A DNA stretch of 64,000 nucleotides from JANYLB01 sp963837715 (GCA_963837715.1 CAWIOF010000004.1:1178001-1242000), one strand, 5' to 3'. Positions 44,330 to 54,085 are shown, counted from the stretch's first letter. Numbers and translations: made by a program. Notes: a model not told the origin generated them from the letters alone.

Positions 44330-45547
44330 GTGGCAGTGGGCAGTTTCGTCCTCCTCGGGGTGGGGATCGTCGGGGCCGTGGCACGGCCGCGTGGACTCCC
44401 GGCGTGGGTCGTGCCCACGGCCGCGGCGCTGGTCGCGATCGCGGTCGGGACGACCGACGCCGCAGGGATCCGGTCCGCGATCGATCCCTTGCTCGCGCCG
44501 CTCGCGTTCCTGCTCGTGGCCGTGCCGCTCGCGGTGTTGCTCGACGACCTCGGCGTGTTCGAAGCCGCGGCGGCACTGGCGATCGAGCGTCGACGACTGG
44601 TCGGCGGATTGTGGTTGCTGGCGGCGGCGTCGGTGGCGGTGCTCAACCTCGACGCCGCCGTGGTGCTGCTCACGCCGCTCTTCGTGCGGATCGCCCGGCA
44701 AGTCGGCATCGATGCCGTCGCACTTGCGTTCCAGCCCGTGCTGCTCGCGTGTCTCGCGTCGTCGTTGCTGCCCGTCTCGAACCTCACCAACCTGATCGCG
44801 GCCCAGGAGCGCGGCCTCGGCTCGGCTGACTTCCTCGTCCATCTCGGGCCGGCCACGGTCGTGGCGGTGGCCGTGGGGTGGTGGTGCTATTGCCGCACCT
44901 TCGACCTCGTACCCGTTCCCGGCGGTGGATCGGTTGCGGTGGGAGCGCCCGACTCGCCGGATGGCACCGCGCCCGATCGCGCCGCGCTGGTCACGGGTGG
45001 ATGCGTGGTCGCCTACCTGGTGGTCGGGTTCGGGATCGGGCCCGCGCTCGGTGTCGAGCCGTGGGCGGTGGCGGGCCTGGCCGTGGTGGTCCTGATGGTC
45101 CGGGCCCGCGCCGCCCCCTGGCAGACGATCCCGTGGACCACTGCGATCCTGGCGGGTTCGCTGGCGGTGCTCGCGACGGCGGCGGCGTCGCACCTGCCGG
45201 TCGACGCCTGGGTCCGGGGCACCGGCCCGGCCGCCTCGGCCCGGGTCGTGGCCCTCTCGGCGCTGGGGGCGAACCTGGTGAACAACCTGCCTGCGTTCAT
45301 CGTCGGCTCGCACGGCATCGGCCCGGGGGCGCCCTCGACGCTCTGGGCGCTGCTCTTCGGAGTCAACGTCGGCCCGACCGTGCTCGTCACCGGGTCGTTG
45401 GCCGGTCTGCTGTGGCTCGAAGCGGTCCGCCGCCTCGGACTCCCGGTCGACGCGCGGGAGTTCGCGCGGGTGGGCATCCGGGTCGGGATCCCGGCGCTCG
45501 TCGCGGGCATGGCGGTCCTCGTGGGCTGGGAGTGGCTCCTCGGGTGA
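44330..45547 (+). CDS. ArsB/NhaD-type (ion transporter superfamily) membrane protein
   Basis: 405 residues from GTG 44330, six bases after TAGAAC. About 11 membrane segments. LLDDLGVFEAAAALAI, VLNLDAAVVLLTPLF, SLLPVSNLTNLIAAQ and the mirrored GANLVNNLPAFIVGS are the paired inverted-repeat loops of the ion transporter superfamily (ArsB, SLC13, NhaD). Arsenite or anion export is possible, but no arsenic genes are near. The stop overlaps the earliest possible start of the GGDEF-EAL gene. Confidence 0.83.
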   Translation: MAVGSFVLLGVGIVGAVARPRGLPAWVVPTAAALVAIAVGTTDAAGIRSAIDPLLAPLAFLLVAVPLAVLLDDLGVFEAAAALAIERRRLVGGLWLLAAASVAVLNLDAAVVLLTPLFVRIARQVGIDAVALAFQPVLLACLASSLLPVSNLTNLIAAQERGLGSADFLVHLGPATVVAVAVGWWCYCRTFDLVPVPGGGSVAVGAPDSPDGTAPDRAALVTGGCVVAYLVVGFGIGPALGVEPWAVAGLAVVVLMVRARAAPWQTIPWTTAILAGSLAVLATAAASHLPVDAWVRGTGPAASARVVALSALGANLVNNLPAFIVGSHGIGPGAPSTLWALLFGVNVGPTVLVTGSLAGLLWLEAVRRLGLPVDAREFARVGIRVGIPALVAGMAVLVGWEWLLG

Positions 45548-45600
45548 GATCCGTCGGGTTGCACCTCATCCAGGTGCACGAGCGTGCCGATAGACCGGAC

Positions 45601-47671
45601 GTGGAACCCGCGGACGAGCGAGACGACGATGTCCTCCAGTCGAGCGAGGGCCGGTGGCGGACCCTCGTGGCGAACACCCGCGACATCGTGTCGGTCATCG
45701 GGCCCGACGGTCGCTTCACCTACGTGAGCCCCGCGATCGAGCGGATCCTGGGCTGGCCCGCCGCGGACCTGGTGGGGATGGCCGCCGACGACGGCCTGCA
45801 CCCCGATGATCGGGGCGTGACCACCCGACGGCTCGAAGAGTACGCGGAGACCGACGGCACCGGGGATCCGGTCGAGTACCGGGTGCCGACCACCGACGGG
45901 ACCTGGCGTTTCCTCGAAGCCGTGGCGACCGACCTCCGCGACGATCCGGCGATCGGTGGCATCGTGATCAACGCGCGCGACATCACCGAACGCAAACGCG
46001 CCGAGGCGTTGCTCGCCAACCAGAGTGCCGTGCTCGAGCTCGTCGCCCGCGGCGAACCGCTCGCGGCCACCCTCGACCGGATCTCGACCATGGTGCACGA
46101 GCACGCTCCCGACGCCGCCGCCTCGATCGTCGTGCAGGACGCACATGAACCTGCGCCCGCTTCGCCCACCGGATGGCGCCAACAGATCGTCGACGCCGAG
46201 ACCGGTGCGGTCCTCGGGTACGTCGCCCTCGATCCCGCGGCGCGGCGGTTCCCGACGACCGAAGAGCAACGCGTGGCCGTCTTGGCTGCGAACCTCGCAT
46301 CGATCGCGATCGCCCAGGCCCGCGCCGTCGAGCAGCTCGCACACCAGGCCCGACACGATCCGCTCACGGGGCTCGTCAACCGCGAGGTCTTCCTCGAACG
46401 ACTCGAAGCGGCTCTCGCCGGCGCCGAGGTCCGCGGCGAGACCATCGCCGTGTTGTTCCTCGACCTCGACCGGTTCAAGGACGTCAACGACACCCTGGGC
46501 CACGACATCGGCGATCGCGTGCTCGTGGCCCTGGCCCGCCGACTCGAGAGCGCGGTGCGCCTCGGCGACACCGTCGCCCGTCTCGGGGGTGACGAGTTCG
46601 TGCTCGTGTGTCGCGTGGAGGGACGGCAACACGCGCAGCTGGTCGCCGACCGGGTGCTCGACCACGTGCGCAACCCTTACACGATCGGTGAACACGTCGT
46701 GGAGCTCACCGCCAGCATCGGCATCGCACTCGGAGTCGAGGCGCGAGACGCGGCCGGGCTGCCCACCGGGATCCCGGCCGATCTCCTGCGCGACGCCGAC
46801 GTGGCGATGTACCGGGCGAAGGAACGCGGTCGGGCCCGGGCCGAGGTCTTCGACGACTCGCTCCGTACCCGTCTGGTGACCCGGACGGAGACCGAGCAGG
46901 CGCTCCGACGTGCGCTCGAACGCCACGAGTTCGAACTGGCGTACCAACCGATCTACGCGCTCGACGACGGCGCGCTCGCGTCGTGCGAGGCGCTGCTGCG
47001 GTGGCGTCGCCCCGGCCAGGGCCTCGTGCTCCCGGGCGAGTTCATCGAGGCAGCCGAGGTGCTCGGCCTGATCGTCCCGATCGGTGCCTGGGTGCTGCGC
47101 GAGGCCTGCCTGCAGTTCGCCGCCTGGCAGCGCGCCGATCGGGCCGCGTCCCGGTTCACGCTCTCGGTGAACGTGTCACCCAACCAGCTCGTGCACCCGG
47201 GGTTCGTCGGGTCGGTACGGTCGATCCTCGCCGAGACCGGAGTCGCGCCGGAACTGCTGTCGCTGGAGATGACCGAGCGCGCGCTGCTTGGCGATCTCGT
47301 CGAGCGCGCTCCTGGCGCTCGACGAACTGCGCGACCTCGGCGTGTCGGTCTGGCTCGACGACTTCGGCACCGGGTACTCGTCGCTCGAGTACCTCAAGCG
47401 ACTCTCGCTCGACGGCCTCAAGCTCGACCGCTCGTTCGTGAACGGCCTCGCGACCGATGCAGCCGACGAGGCGATCGTCGGCGCCGTGATCACGATGGCC
47501 CACGCACTCGGTATGGCGGTCGTCGGTGAGGGAGTCGAACACGTCGAGCAGCAGCACCGCCTCGCCCACCTCGCCTGCGACTACGCCCAGGGCTTCCTGT
47601 TCGCCCGTCCCCTCTCCGCGGGCGCGTTCAACGAGCAGATCCTCGAGGCTGCAGACCGCGTCACCGCCTGA
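45601..47671 (+). CDS. PAS-GAF-like-GGDEF-EAL c-di-GMP protein (one frameshift)
   Basis: About 689 residues from GTG 45601 (GTG 45544, overlapping the previous stop, is an alternative; TAGACC lies four bases before 45601). A PAS/PAC unit (VIGPDGRFTYVSPAIERILG) is followed by a GAF-like region, then GGDEF with RLGGDEFVLV and EAL with CEALLRWRRP, DDFGTGYSSL and GEGVEHVEQQ. It is soluble, in contrast to the membrane paralog at 0.2-3.3 kb. One net +1 break near 47310 joins VER to LLALDELRDLGVSVWLDD. The 3' end overlaps the AtuA-like small gene by 11 bases. Confidence 0.9.
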
Positions 47672-48068
47672 ACTCCCCGCGGGTGGCCTGATCCAGGATG
47701 GCTCGGGCCCATTCGACGTCGGGGCGGGGGCGACGGTGGGTCGCGAGCTCGTCCGGGACGTCGATTTCGAGGCGGACCAGTGCGCCGCCGAGGGTCTTGC
47801 CGAGGTTGTCGCTTCGCAAGGTCCGCGGGCCGCCACCGCCGAGCGCGGCGCGCAGCACGAAGTTCAAGGCCCGGACGTTGGGAACCTCGTAGCGCACCAC
47901 CGTGCCGCGCACCATCGAGCCAAAGTGTGCTTTCACCCGTTCGGCGGTGACCTCGCGCACGATCAGGGCGTACGTGTCGTCGTCGTCGGCGAAGATCGCG
48001 ACGTCGGACACGTCGCCTTTGTCGCCGGCGCGGTAGCCGCACAGTTCCCGGAGCTGGAGGCGGGCCAT
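47661..48068 (-). CDS. AtuA-like C-terminal-domain protein
   Basis: 135 residues. LRELCGYRAGDKGDVSDVAI, then TVVRYEVPNVRALNFVLRAAL and the late DNLGKTLGGALVRLEIDVP, match the small ferredoxin-fold domain found at the C-terminus of AtuA-type proteins. Here it is a separate gene whose ATG overlaps the upstream stop (TGATG). The two should form one functional unit in breakdown of branched, terpene-like acyl-CoA compounds or a related acid; this function is known only for Pseudomonas AtuA. Confidence 0.82.
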   Translation of the reverse strand: MARLQLRELCGYRAGDKGDVSDVAIFADDDDTYALIVREVTAERVKAHFGSMVRGTVVRYEVPNVRALNFVLRAALGGGGPRTLRSDNLGKTLGGALVRLEIDVPDELATHRRPRPDVEWARAILDQATRGEFRR

Positions 48069-49468
48069 CAGATCTCCTCGCCCGACACCGCTTCGAGGGT
48101 CACGGTGACATGCGGGTCGACCACCGACTTGTCGACGAGTGTGGGCCAGATCGTCAGGAGCTCGCTCGCGCCTCCGGGTCCGCCGCGTCCCATCCCGGTG
48201 AGTCCGGCGGGGGGCGCCGACAACGTCAGTGGTGTCATCTCGCGGGCGACGAGCGCGGCGGTGCGTTCGTCGTCGCATCGCCACGCGACGCGCATCACGA
48301 CCTCGGGAGGTTCGGCGTCGGTCTCGGGCACGGTCGGGCCGCCGAGTGCGTCGACGCCCCATCGCTCGAAGCACCACTCGCGCACCTCATGCCCGGCCTG
48401 CTCGACCCGCTGCACGAAGATCGCTGCAGCGACCTCGGCCTTCTCCCGCGCGTCGGGCCACGAGAACGCGACCTTCGCCTCGCCGGCCCAACCCGAATGG
48501 TGCGCGACCAGCGCCTTGTAGGTGTCGGTCGCGGGACGGCCCCGCACGTCGGTCACCCGGACCCGGTCGTCGCCGAGGTCGGTGAACGTGGCCGACGCGA
48601 AGTCGGCGACGACGTCGGGCGACAGGTAGGCCGCGGGGTCGTGCACCTCGTACAGGAGCTGGTGGCGCACCGTGTCGACGTCGACACGTCCGCCGCTCGC
48701 CTTCGGCTTCGTGATCACCGCGGTCCCGTCGGCTTCGACCTCGGCGATCGGATACGGGAGGTCCCACGGGTGGGGGACCGTCCACCACTCGCCGCTGAAG
48801 TTGCCGCCCGCGACCTGCCCCGAGCACTCGAGCAGGTGGCCCACGAGGATGCCTGCGGCGAGCCTGTCCCAGTCGTCGAACGACCAGCCGTGCTCGAAGA
48901 TCAGCGGGGCGAGGAACAGTGCGGCATCGGCGACGCGGCCGGTGATCACGACGTCGGCCCCTTGCTCCAACGCCTCGACGATCGGTCGTGCACCGAGGTA
49001 CGCGGCTGCGAATCGAGGTGACTCGGGCAGCGAGGTGAACGACTCGCCGGTGTCGAGGTTCACGAGCGACGGGCCGATCTCGTCGATGCGGGGCATGAGG
49101 TCGTCGCCGAGGACCGTGGCGATCGTGATGCCCGAGACACCCATCGACCGCGCCGTCTCGACCGCGGCGCGGGCAGCCGCAGTCGGGTTGATGCCACCCG
49201 CGTTGGTGATCAACTTCGTGCGCCCGCCCGCGATCGCAGGGAGCGCAGCACCGAGATAGCGGGGGAGATCGCGGGTATACCCGCGCGACTCGTCGCGCTG
49301 CTTGTCCTTCTGCAGGATTGCGAGCGTGAGCTCCGCGAGCGCTTCGAGGCAGAGGTAGTCGATCCCGTCGTCGAGCAACCCGGCGACGGAACTCGGCGTG
49401 TCGCCGTAGAACCCCTGCCCTCCCGCGACTCTGATGGTTCGTTCCGCTGCGCCGCCTCGATCGCTCAC
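48068..49468 (-). CDS. AtuA-family (DUF1446) protein
   Basis: About 466 residues. GGQGFYGDTPSSVAGLLDDG opens the domain; KLITNAGGINPTAAARAAVE, ITGRVADAALFLAPLIFEHGW and SGEWWTVPHPWDLPYPIAEV are typical. Catalysis in the family is poorly defined. The start is uncertain because the N-terminal codons, including GTG 49468 and an upstream TTG 49489, lie inside a copy of the dispersed repeat. A native start just before IRVAGGQG may have been replaced. Co-transcribed with the small AtuA-like gene. Confidence 0.83.
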   Translation of the reverse strand: MSDRGGAAERTIRVAGGQGFYGDTPSSVAGLLDDGIDYLCLEALAELTLAILQKDKQRDESRGYTRDLPRYLGAALPAIAGGRTKLITNAGGINPTAAARAAVETARSMGVSGITIATVLGDDLMPRIDEIGPSLVNLDTGESFTSLPESPRFAAAYLGARPIVEALEQGADVVITGRVADAALFLAPLIFEHGWSFDDWDRLAAGILVGHLLECSGQVAGGNFSGEWWTVPHPWDLPYPIAEVEADGTAVITKPKASGGRVDVDTVRHQLLYEVHDPAAYLSPDVVADFASATFTDLGDDRVRVTDVRGRPATDTYKALVAHHSGWAGEAKVAFSWPDAREKAEVAAAIFVQRVEQAGHEVREWCFERWGVDALGGPTVPETDAEPPEVVMRVAWRCDDERTAALVAREMTPLTLSAPPAGLTGMGRGGPGGASELLTIWPTLVDKSVVDPHVTVTLEAVSGEEI

Positions 49469-49514
49469 CTGTTCACACCTTCTGGCCAATGTCCGGCGGC
49501 TCCGCTGCGCTCAC
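49436..49514. repeat. Dispersed intergenic repeat, copy 4, at a gene 5' end
   Basis: Contains CCGCTGCGCCGCCTCGATCG followed by CTCAC, then ATGTCCGGCGGCTCCGCTGC. The middle differs from copies 1-3. Unlike the others it overlaps a coding start: the minus-strand reading supplies the first codons (SDRGGAAERT) of the AtuA-family gene. Confidence 0.7.
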
Positions 49515-49535
49515 GTGGGCTCACCCGAATCGCGC

Positions 49536-50975
49536 TCATGCGAAGACCCGCGGTCGCCGTTGGGCCCAGGGGTCGGCGGTCTCCAGTTGGGCGGCGACGC
49601 GGAGGAGTAGGTCTTCGCGGCCGTACGCGGCGACGAGGTGCACCCCGATGGGGAGTCCGGCGGCGTTCTCGTGGAGGGGGAGCGAGATCGCGGGCTGGCC
49701 GGTCTGGTTCGCGACCGGGGTGTACGGCGTGAACGAGCCAGACCGGGCGTATCCCTGCAGTGGCTCCTCGGGTGTCTGCAGCACGCCGAGCTCGAGCGGC
49801 GGTTCACCCAGCGTCGGGGTGAGCAGCAGGTCGAACCCATCGGCCCACCACTGCTGCACCCGTCGGGAGAAGGCCTGCATCCTCGTGATCGCGTCGAGGA
49901 AGTCGGTGCCGCGCTGTGAACGACCGTGTTCGGCCTGCCACCAGGTGAGCGGTTCGACGTCGTCGGCGGTGAGGTCGCGGCCGACGGCGGCACCGAAGGC
50001 ATCGAGGTTCGACGCCGCGAGCGTCGCCCAGATCGGGATGAACGCGGAGATGCGGTCGGGCTCGTCGCAGGCCGCGGGATGTGAGACCTCGACGTGGTGG
50101 CCGAGCGTCTCGAGCAGCTTCGCGGCGCGTTCCGCAGCCGCCACGCAGTCGGGATGCACCGGCTCGCCCGTCTCGGGCATGGTCGTCATGATGCCGATCC
50201 GCAGTCGGCCCGGATCGGCACCGACCTCGTCGACGAACGGGCGCACGTTCGACGGGGCGAGCACGGGGTCTCCGACCTCTGCGCCGGCAGCGACGTCGAG
50301 CAGTGCGGCGCAGTCGCGCACGCTCTTCGTGACGGTGAACTGGACCGACAGGAACCGCGAGAGCTCGCCCAGCGCGGGACCGAGCGAGACCCGGCCCCGT
50401 GATGTCTTCAACCCCACGAGGCCGCAACAGCTCGCGGGGATCCGGATCGACCCGCCGCCGTCGCTCGCGTGCGCGGCGGGAACCATCCCACTGGCCACGG
50501 CGGCCGCTGATCCACCGCTCGACCCACCGGGGGTCCGGGAGACGTCCCAGGGGTTGTGGGTGGGGCCGTACGAGGTCGGCTCCGTGGTGGGCATGATCCC
50601 CAGCTCGGGGCTGCTCGCCTTGCCGAGCACGACGAGGCCGGCGGCGCGGAAGCGACGGGCGAGGTTGGTGGTGACGGGCGATCGGTGATCGGCGTCCTTC
50701 AGTGCCTGCATCCCCTCGTAGGCCGGCTCGCCTTCGAACGCGCAGGCCAGGTCCTTGAAGAGGAAGGGGACGCCGCGGAACGGGCCGTCGGGGAGGTCGG
50801 GTGACGCCGCCTCGGCCCGGGCCCGGTCGAACCGGTCCGTCGTCATGGCCTTGACGATCGGCTGGAGCCGCTCGATGCGGGCGATGGCGGCGTCGACCAG
50901 CTCGAGTGGGCTCGCGGTGCCGTTGCGCACCAGCTCTGCCTGGCCCGTGGCGTCGAGTGCAGCGAGATCATCCAC
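49536..50975 (-). CDS. Amidase-signature enzyme, paralog A
   Basis: 479 residues from GTG 50975. The lysine of the Ser-cisSer-Lys triad is in PFLFKDLACAFEG, the serines in PGGSSGGSAAAVASG and ASDGGGSIRIPASCCG. SCCGLVGLK and the long substrate loop resemble 6-aminohexanoate-cyclic-dimer hydrolase-type amidases rather than GatA. It is over half identical by eye to the amidase at 52628-54085; the two flank gadB. Substrate unknown; a linear or cyclic amide giving an amino acid is plausible. Confidence 0.88.
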   Translation of the reverse strand: MDDLAALDATGQAELVRNGTASPLELVDAAIARIERLQPIVKAMTTDRFDRARAEAASPDLPDGPFRGVPFLFKDLACAFEGEPAYEGMQALKDADHRSPVTTNLARRFRAAGLVVLGKASSPELGIMPTTEPTSYGPTHNPWDVSRTPGGSSGGSAAAVASGMVPAAHASDGGGSIRIPASCCGLVGLKTSRGRVSLGPALGELSRFLSVQFTVTKSVRDCAALLDVAAGAEVGDPVLAPSNVRPFVDEVGADPGRLRIGIMTTMPETGEPVHPDCVAAAERAAKLLETLGHHVEVSHPAACDEPDRISAFIPIWATLAASNLDAFGAAVGRDLTADDVEPLTWWQAEHGRSQRGTDFLDAITRMQAFSRRVQQWWADGFDLLLTPTLGEPPLELGVLQTPEEPLQGYARSGSFTPYTPVANQTGQPAISLPLHENAAGLPIGVHLVAAYGREDLLLRVAAQLETADPWAQRRPRVFA

Positions 50976-51045
50976 TCTGGTGGTTCCCCTCGGGAGGCGG
51001 CTCGGCCGACACTATCCCTGGATACGTTCCCGACGTCCGGCTCGC

Positions 51046-51051
51046 TAGCCT
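51046..51051 (+). promoter_or_regulatory. Putative -10 box of gadB
   Basis: TAGCCT lies 48 bases before ATG 51100, giving a leader of about 40 bases with GAGAGGG as ribosome site. It lies in the 124-base divergent gap with the amidase gene. Confidence 0.4.
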
Positions 51052-51099
51052 GCGACGGAATCGTCACTGCAGAGGCATCCGTTCCCACGAGAGGGCACC

Positions 51100-52521
51100 A
51101 TGGCACTCCACAAGAAGGCAACGCCGGCGAAGGCACCTCGCAAGCGCACGTCGTCGAAGACCTCGCCGATCGGCGACGCCGATCCGATCTTCGCCCGCAG
51201 TGGCGAGTCGCACGACATCCCCCGTCATGCCCTCCCGGCCGAAGGTATGCGCCCCGACACGGCGCGCCAGATGATCCACGACGAGCTCATGCTCGACGGC
51301 AACGCGCGACTGAACCTCGCCACGTTCGTGAGCACGTGGATGGAGCCCGACGCGCGCCTGCTCATGGAAGAGACCTTCGACAAGAACATGATCGACAAGG
51401 ACGAGTACCCGGCGACCGCCGAGCTCGAGTCTCGGTGCGTCAGCATGCTGAGCCGCCTCTGGAACTCGCCCGACAAGGAAGAGGCCACGGGCACGTCGAC
51501 CACCGGCTCGAGCGAGGCCGCGATGCTCGCGGGCATGGCGCTCAAGTGGCGCTGGAAGGCCAAGCAGGAAGCGGCCGGCAAGTCGACCGCCAAGCCGAAC
51601 ATGGTCATGGGCTCGAACGTGCAGGTGTGCTGGGAGAAGTTCTGCCGGTACTGGGAGGTCGAACCCCGCCTCGTGCCGATGGAGGGAGAGCGGTACCACA
51701 TGACCGCGGAGCCGATGCTGCCCTTCGTCGACGAGAACACCATCGGCGTCATCCCGGTGCTCGGCTCGACGTTCGACGGGAGCTACGAGCCCGTGGCCGA
51801 GATCTGCGCCGCGCTCGACAAGCTCGAGAAGGACACCGGACTCGACATCCCGGTGCACGTCGACGGCGCATCGGGCGGCTTCGTCGCCCCCTTCATCGAC
51901 CCCGACCTCGAGTGGGACTTCCGCCTGCCGCGCGTCCAGTCGATCAACGCGTCGGGCCACAAGTACGGCCTCGTCTACCCCGGTGTCGGCTGGGTCATCT
52001 GGCGCAACCCGGAAGCGCTCCCCGACGAGCTCGTCTTCAACGTGAACTACCTCGGCGGGAACATGCCGACCTTCGCGTTGAACTTCTCCCGACCCGGGAG
52101 CCAGATCGTCGCGCAGTACTACAACTTCATCCGCCTCGGCTTCGACGGCTACCGCCGCGTCCAACAGGCCGCGCGCGACATCGCTCTCGATCTCTCGGGT
52201 CACATCGCGAAGCTCGACCACTTCGAGCTCATCACCGACGGCAGTGAGCTCCCGGTGTTCGCGTTCCGGCTCTCCGACAGCGTGAAGAACTACACGGTGT
52301 TCCACGTGACCGAGTTGATGCGCGAACGTGGGTGGCTGCTGCCGGCGTACACGTTCCCGGAGAACCGCCAGGATCTCGGTGCGATCCGCATCGTCGTGCG
52401 CAACGGTTTCACCCGTGACCTCGGCGAGCTGCTGCTCATCGACCTCAAGCGGGCCGTGACCTACCTCGACCGACTCGACCACCCGCTCCCGCCACTCGCC
52501 TTCCAGAGCTTCAGCCACTGA
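51100..52521 (+). CDS. gadB: Glutamate decarboxylase
   Basis: 473 residues, uninterrupted. PLP enzyme converting glutamate to GABA. GTSTTGSSEAAMLAGMALKW, PVHVDGASGGFVAPFIDP and the PLP lysine in SINASGHKYGLVYPGVGW are exact family motifs; the C-terminal lid ends DHPLPPLAFQSFSH. A basic, Lys-rich N-terminal extension of about 25 residues precedes the usual acid-responsive segment. No GABA antiporter (gadC) is encoded nearby. Flanked by two paralogous amidase genes, so GABA or glutamate may be linked to amide degradation. Confidence 0.93.
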   Translation: MALHKKATPAKAPRKRTSSKTSPIGDADPIFARSGESHDIPRHALPAEGMRPDTARQMIHDELMLDGNARLNLATFVSTWMEPDARLLMEETFDKNMIDKDEYPATAELESRCVSMLSRLWNSPDKEEATGTSTTGSSEAAMLAGMALKWRWKAKQEAAGKSTAKPNMVMGSNVQVCWEKFCRYWEVEPRLVPMEGERYHMTAEPMLPFVDENTIGVIPVLGSTFDGSYEPVAEICAALDKLEKDTGLDIPVHVDGASGGFVAPFIDPDLEWDFRLPRVQSINASGHKYGLVYPGVGWVIWRNPEALPDELVFNVNYLGGNMPTFALNFSRPGSQIVAQYYNFIRLGFDGYRRVQQAARDIALDLSGHIAKLDHFELITDGSELPVFAFRLSDSVKNYTVFHVTELMRERGWLLPAYTFPENRQDLGAIRIVVRNGFTRDLGELLLIDLKRAVTYLDRLDHPLPPLAFQSFSH

Positions 52522-52526
52522 CTCGA

Positions 52527-52606
52527 CGGTCGAATCCGCTGCGGCGGCTCGATCGCTCACCCATTTGCGCCCCGCGGCAGCTGTCCGCCGCCTCCGCTTC
52601 TTCTCC
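52527..52606. repeat. Dispersed intergenic repeat, copy 3
   Basis: Follows the gadB stop. CGGCGGCTCGATCGCTCACC and TGTCCGCCGCCTCCGCTTCT are the family blocks with a few base changes (CCGCC for CCGGC twice, as if paired sites changed together). It fills the convergent gap with the amidase gene. Confidence 0.78.
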
Positions 52607-52627
52607 GGGTTCGCGTGGGAGAGGGAT

Positions 52628-54085
52628 TCAGGCGTGGTGGGGGGGAACTCGTTCGGCCCAGGGTTGGGCGGTCTCGAGCTGCGCGGCGATGCGGATGAGC
52701 AGGTCCTCGCGACCGAAGGCGCCGACGAGTTGCACGCCGACGGGCAGGCCGTCGGGCGTCCAGTGCATGGGGAGCGAGATAGCGGGCTGACCGCTCACGT
52801 TGAACTGCGCGGTGTACGGCACGAAGTCGGCCGAGCGCAGGAAACCACCGAGCGGGTTGTCGGGGGTGGAGTCGAACGTCCCGTGCTCCACGGGCGGTTC
52901 GCCGAGCGTCGGCGTCAGGAGGATGTCGAATCCGTCTCCTCCGTCGGCAGTGCCCGCCCACCACTGCGCAGCCTCCCGGTTCGCCTGACCGGCCGCGCCG
53001 ACCGCTTCGATGAGTTGCGCGGCGGTGACCGTCCGGCCCATCTCGGCGAGCGCCCAGGTGAGGATCTCGACGTCGTCGGCGGTGATCGGCCGCCCGATCT
53101 TCTTCGCCCAACTGTCGAGCGCGGCGCCGCAATCGGCCGCCCACACCGCGCCGAACTGCATGATCAACTCTTCGTTGTCGAAGCCGGCCGGGCTCGACGC
53201 CTCGACGTGGTGGCCGAGCGACTCGAGCAACCTCGCGGTTCCCTCCGCAGCCGCGACACATTCGGGATCGATGGCCGTCGCGCCGATCGGGTTGTGCGTG
53301 AGCACGCCGATCTTGAGCCGACCGGGATCAGCGCCGACCTCCTCGACGTACGGGCGCGCGGGTGCGGGCGCGTGCGTCGGGTCGCCCGGGAACGGGCCGG
53401 AGATCGCGTCGAGCACCGCGGCGGTGTCGCGCACGCTGCGCGAGAGGCAACCCTCGACGATGAGGAAGCTGGAGATCTCGTCGTACTCGGGCCCGACCGA
53501 CGTGCGACCGCGTGTCGGCTTGAGTCCGACGAGCCCACAACAGCTCGCGGGGATGCGGATCGATCCGCCACCGTCGTTGCCGTGCGCGACCGGCACCATG
53601 CCGCTCGCGACCGCGGCGGCGGATCCGCCCGACGACCCACCGCTCGTTCGACCGAGCATCCACGGGTTGTGCGTCGGGCCGTACGCAACCGGCTCCGTGG
53701 TCGGGACCAGTCCCTGCTCCGGCGTGTTGGTGCGCCCGAGCGGAACGAAGCCCGCCGCGAGGTACTGCTTCGTGAGGTTGTCGGTGTGGGTCGCCCGGTA
53801 GCCGGCCTCCTTCGCGACCCGCATCCCCTCGCCGTACGGCTCACCCTCCTGCGCGCACATCAGGTCCTTGAACAGCGTGGGTACGCCGCGGAACGGGCCA
53901 TCAGGCAGATCTCCCGCCGCCTCGGCGCGCGCCTTGTCGAACCGCTCGTGGATCACCGCGTTGATGTCGCCGTTCAGCTTCTCGATCCGGTTGATGGCGG
54001 CGTCGACCAGTTCGAGGGGGCTGGCCTGGCCGGTGCGGACGAGGTCGGCCTGGGCGGTGGCATCGAGGAACGCGAGATCGGTCAT
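52628..54085 (-). CDS. Amidase-signature enzyme, paralog B
   Basis: 485 residues from ATG 54085; a longer frame upstream is not supported. Triad lysine in PTLFKDLMCAQEG, serines in SGGSSGGSAAAVASG and GNDGGGSIRIPASCCG. The sequence tracks paralog A throughout (SPLELVDAAI, DLPDGPFRGVP, HNPW, EVGADPGRL), showing a recent local duplication around gadB. Substrate unknown. Confidence 0.88.
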   Translation of the reverse strand: MTDLAFLDATAQADLVRTGQASPLELVDAAINRIEKLNGDINAVIHERFDKARAEAAGDLPDGPFRGVPTLFKDLMCAQEGEPYGEGMRVAKEAGYRATHTDNLTKQYLAAGFVPLGRTNTPEQGLVPTTEPVAYGPTHNPWMLGRTSGGSSGGSAAAVASGMVPVAHGNDGGGSIRIPASCCGLVGLKPTRGRTSVGPEYDEISSFLIVEGCLSRSVRDTAAVLDAISGPFPGDPTHAPAPARPYVEEVGADPGRLKIGVLTHNPIGATAIDPECVAAAEGTARLLESLGHHVEASSPAGFDNEELIMQFGAVWAADCGAALDSWAKKIGRPITADDVEILTWALAEMGRTVTAAQLIEAVGAAGQANREAAQWWAGTADGGDGFDILLTPTLGEPPVEHGTFDSTPDNPLGGFLRSADFVPYTAQFNVSGQPAISLPMHWTPDGLPVGVQLVGAFGREDLLIRIAAQLETAQPWAERVPPHHA

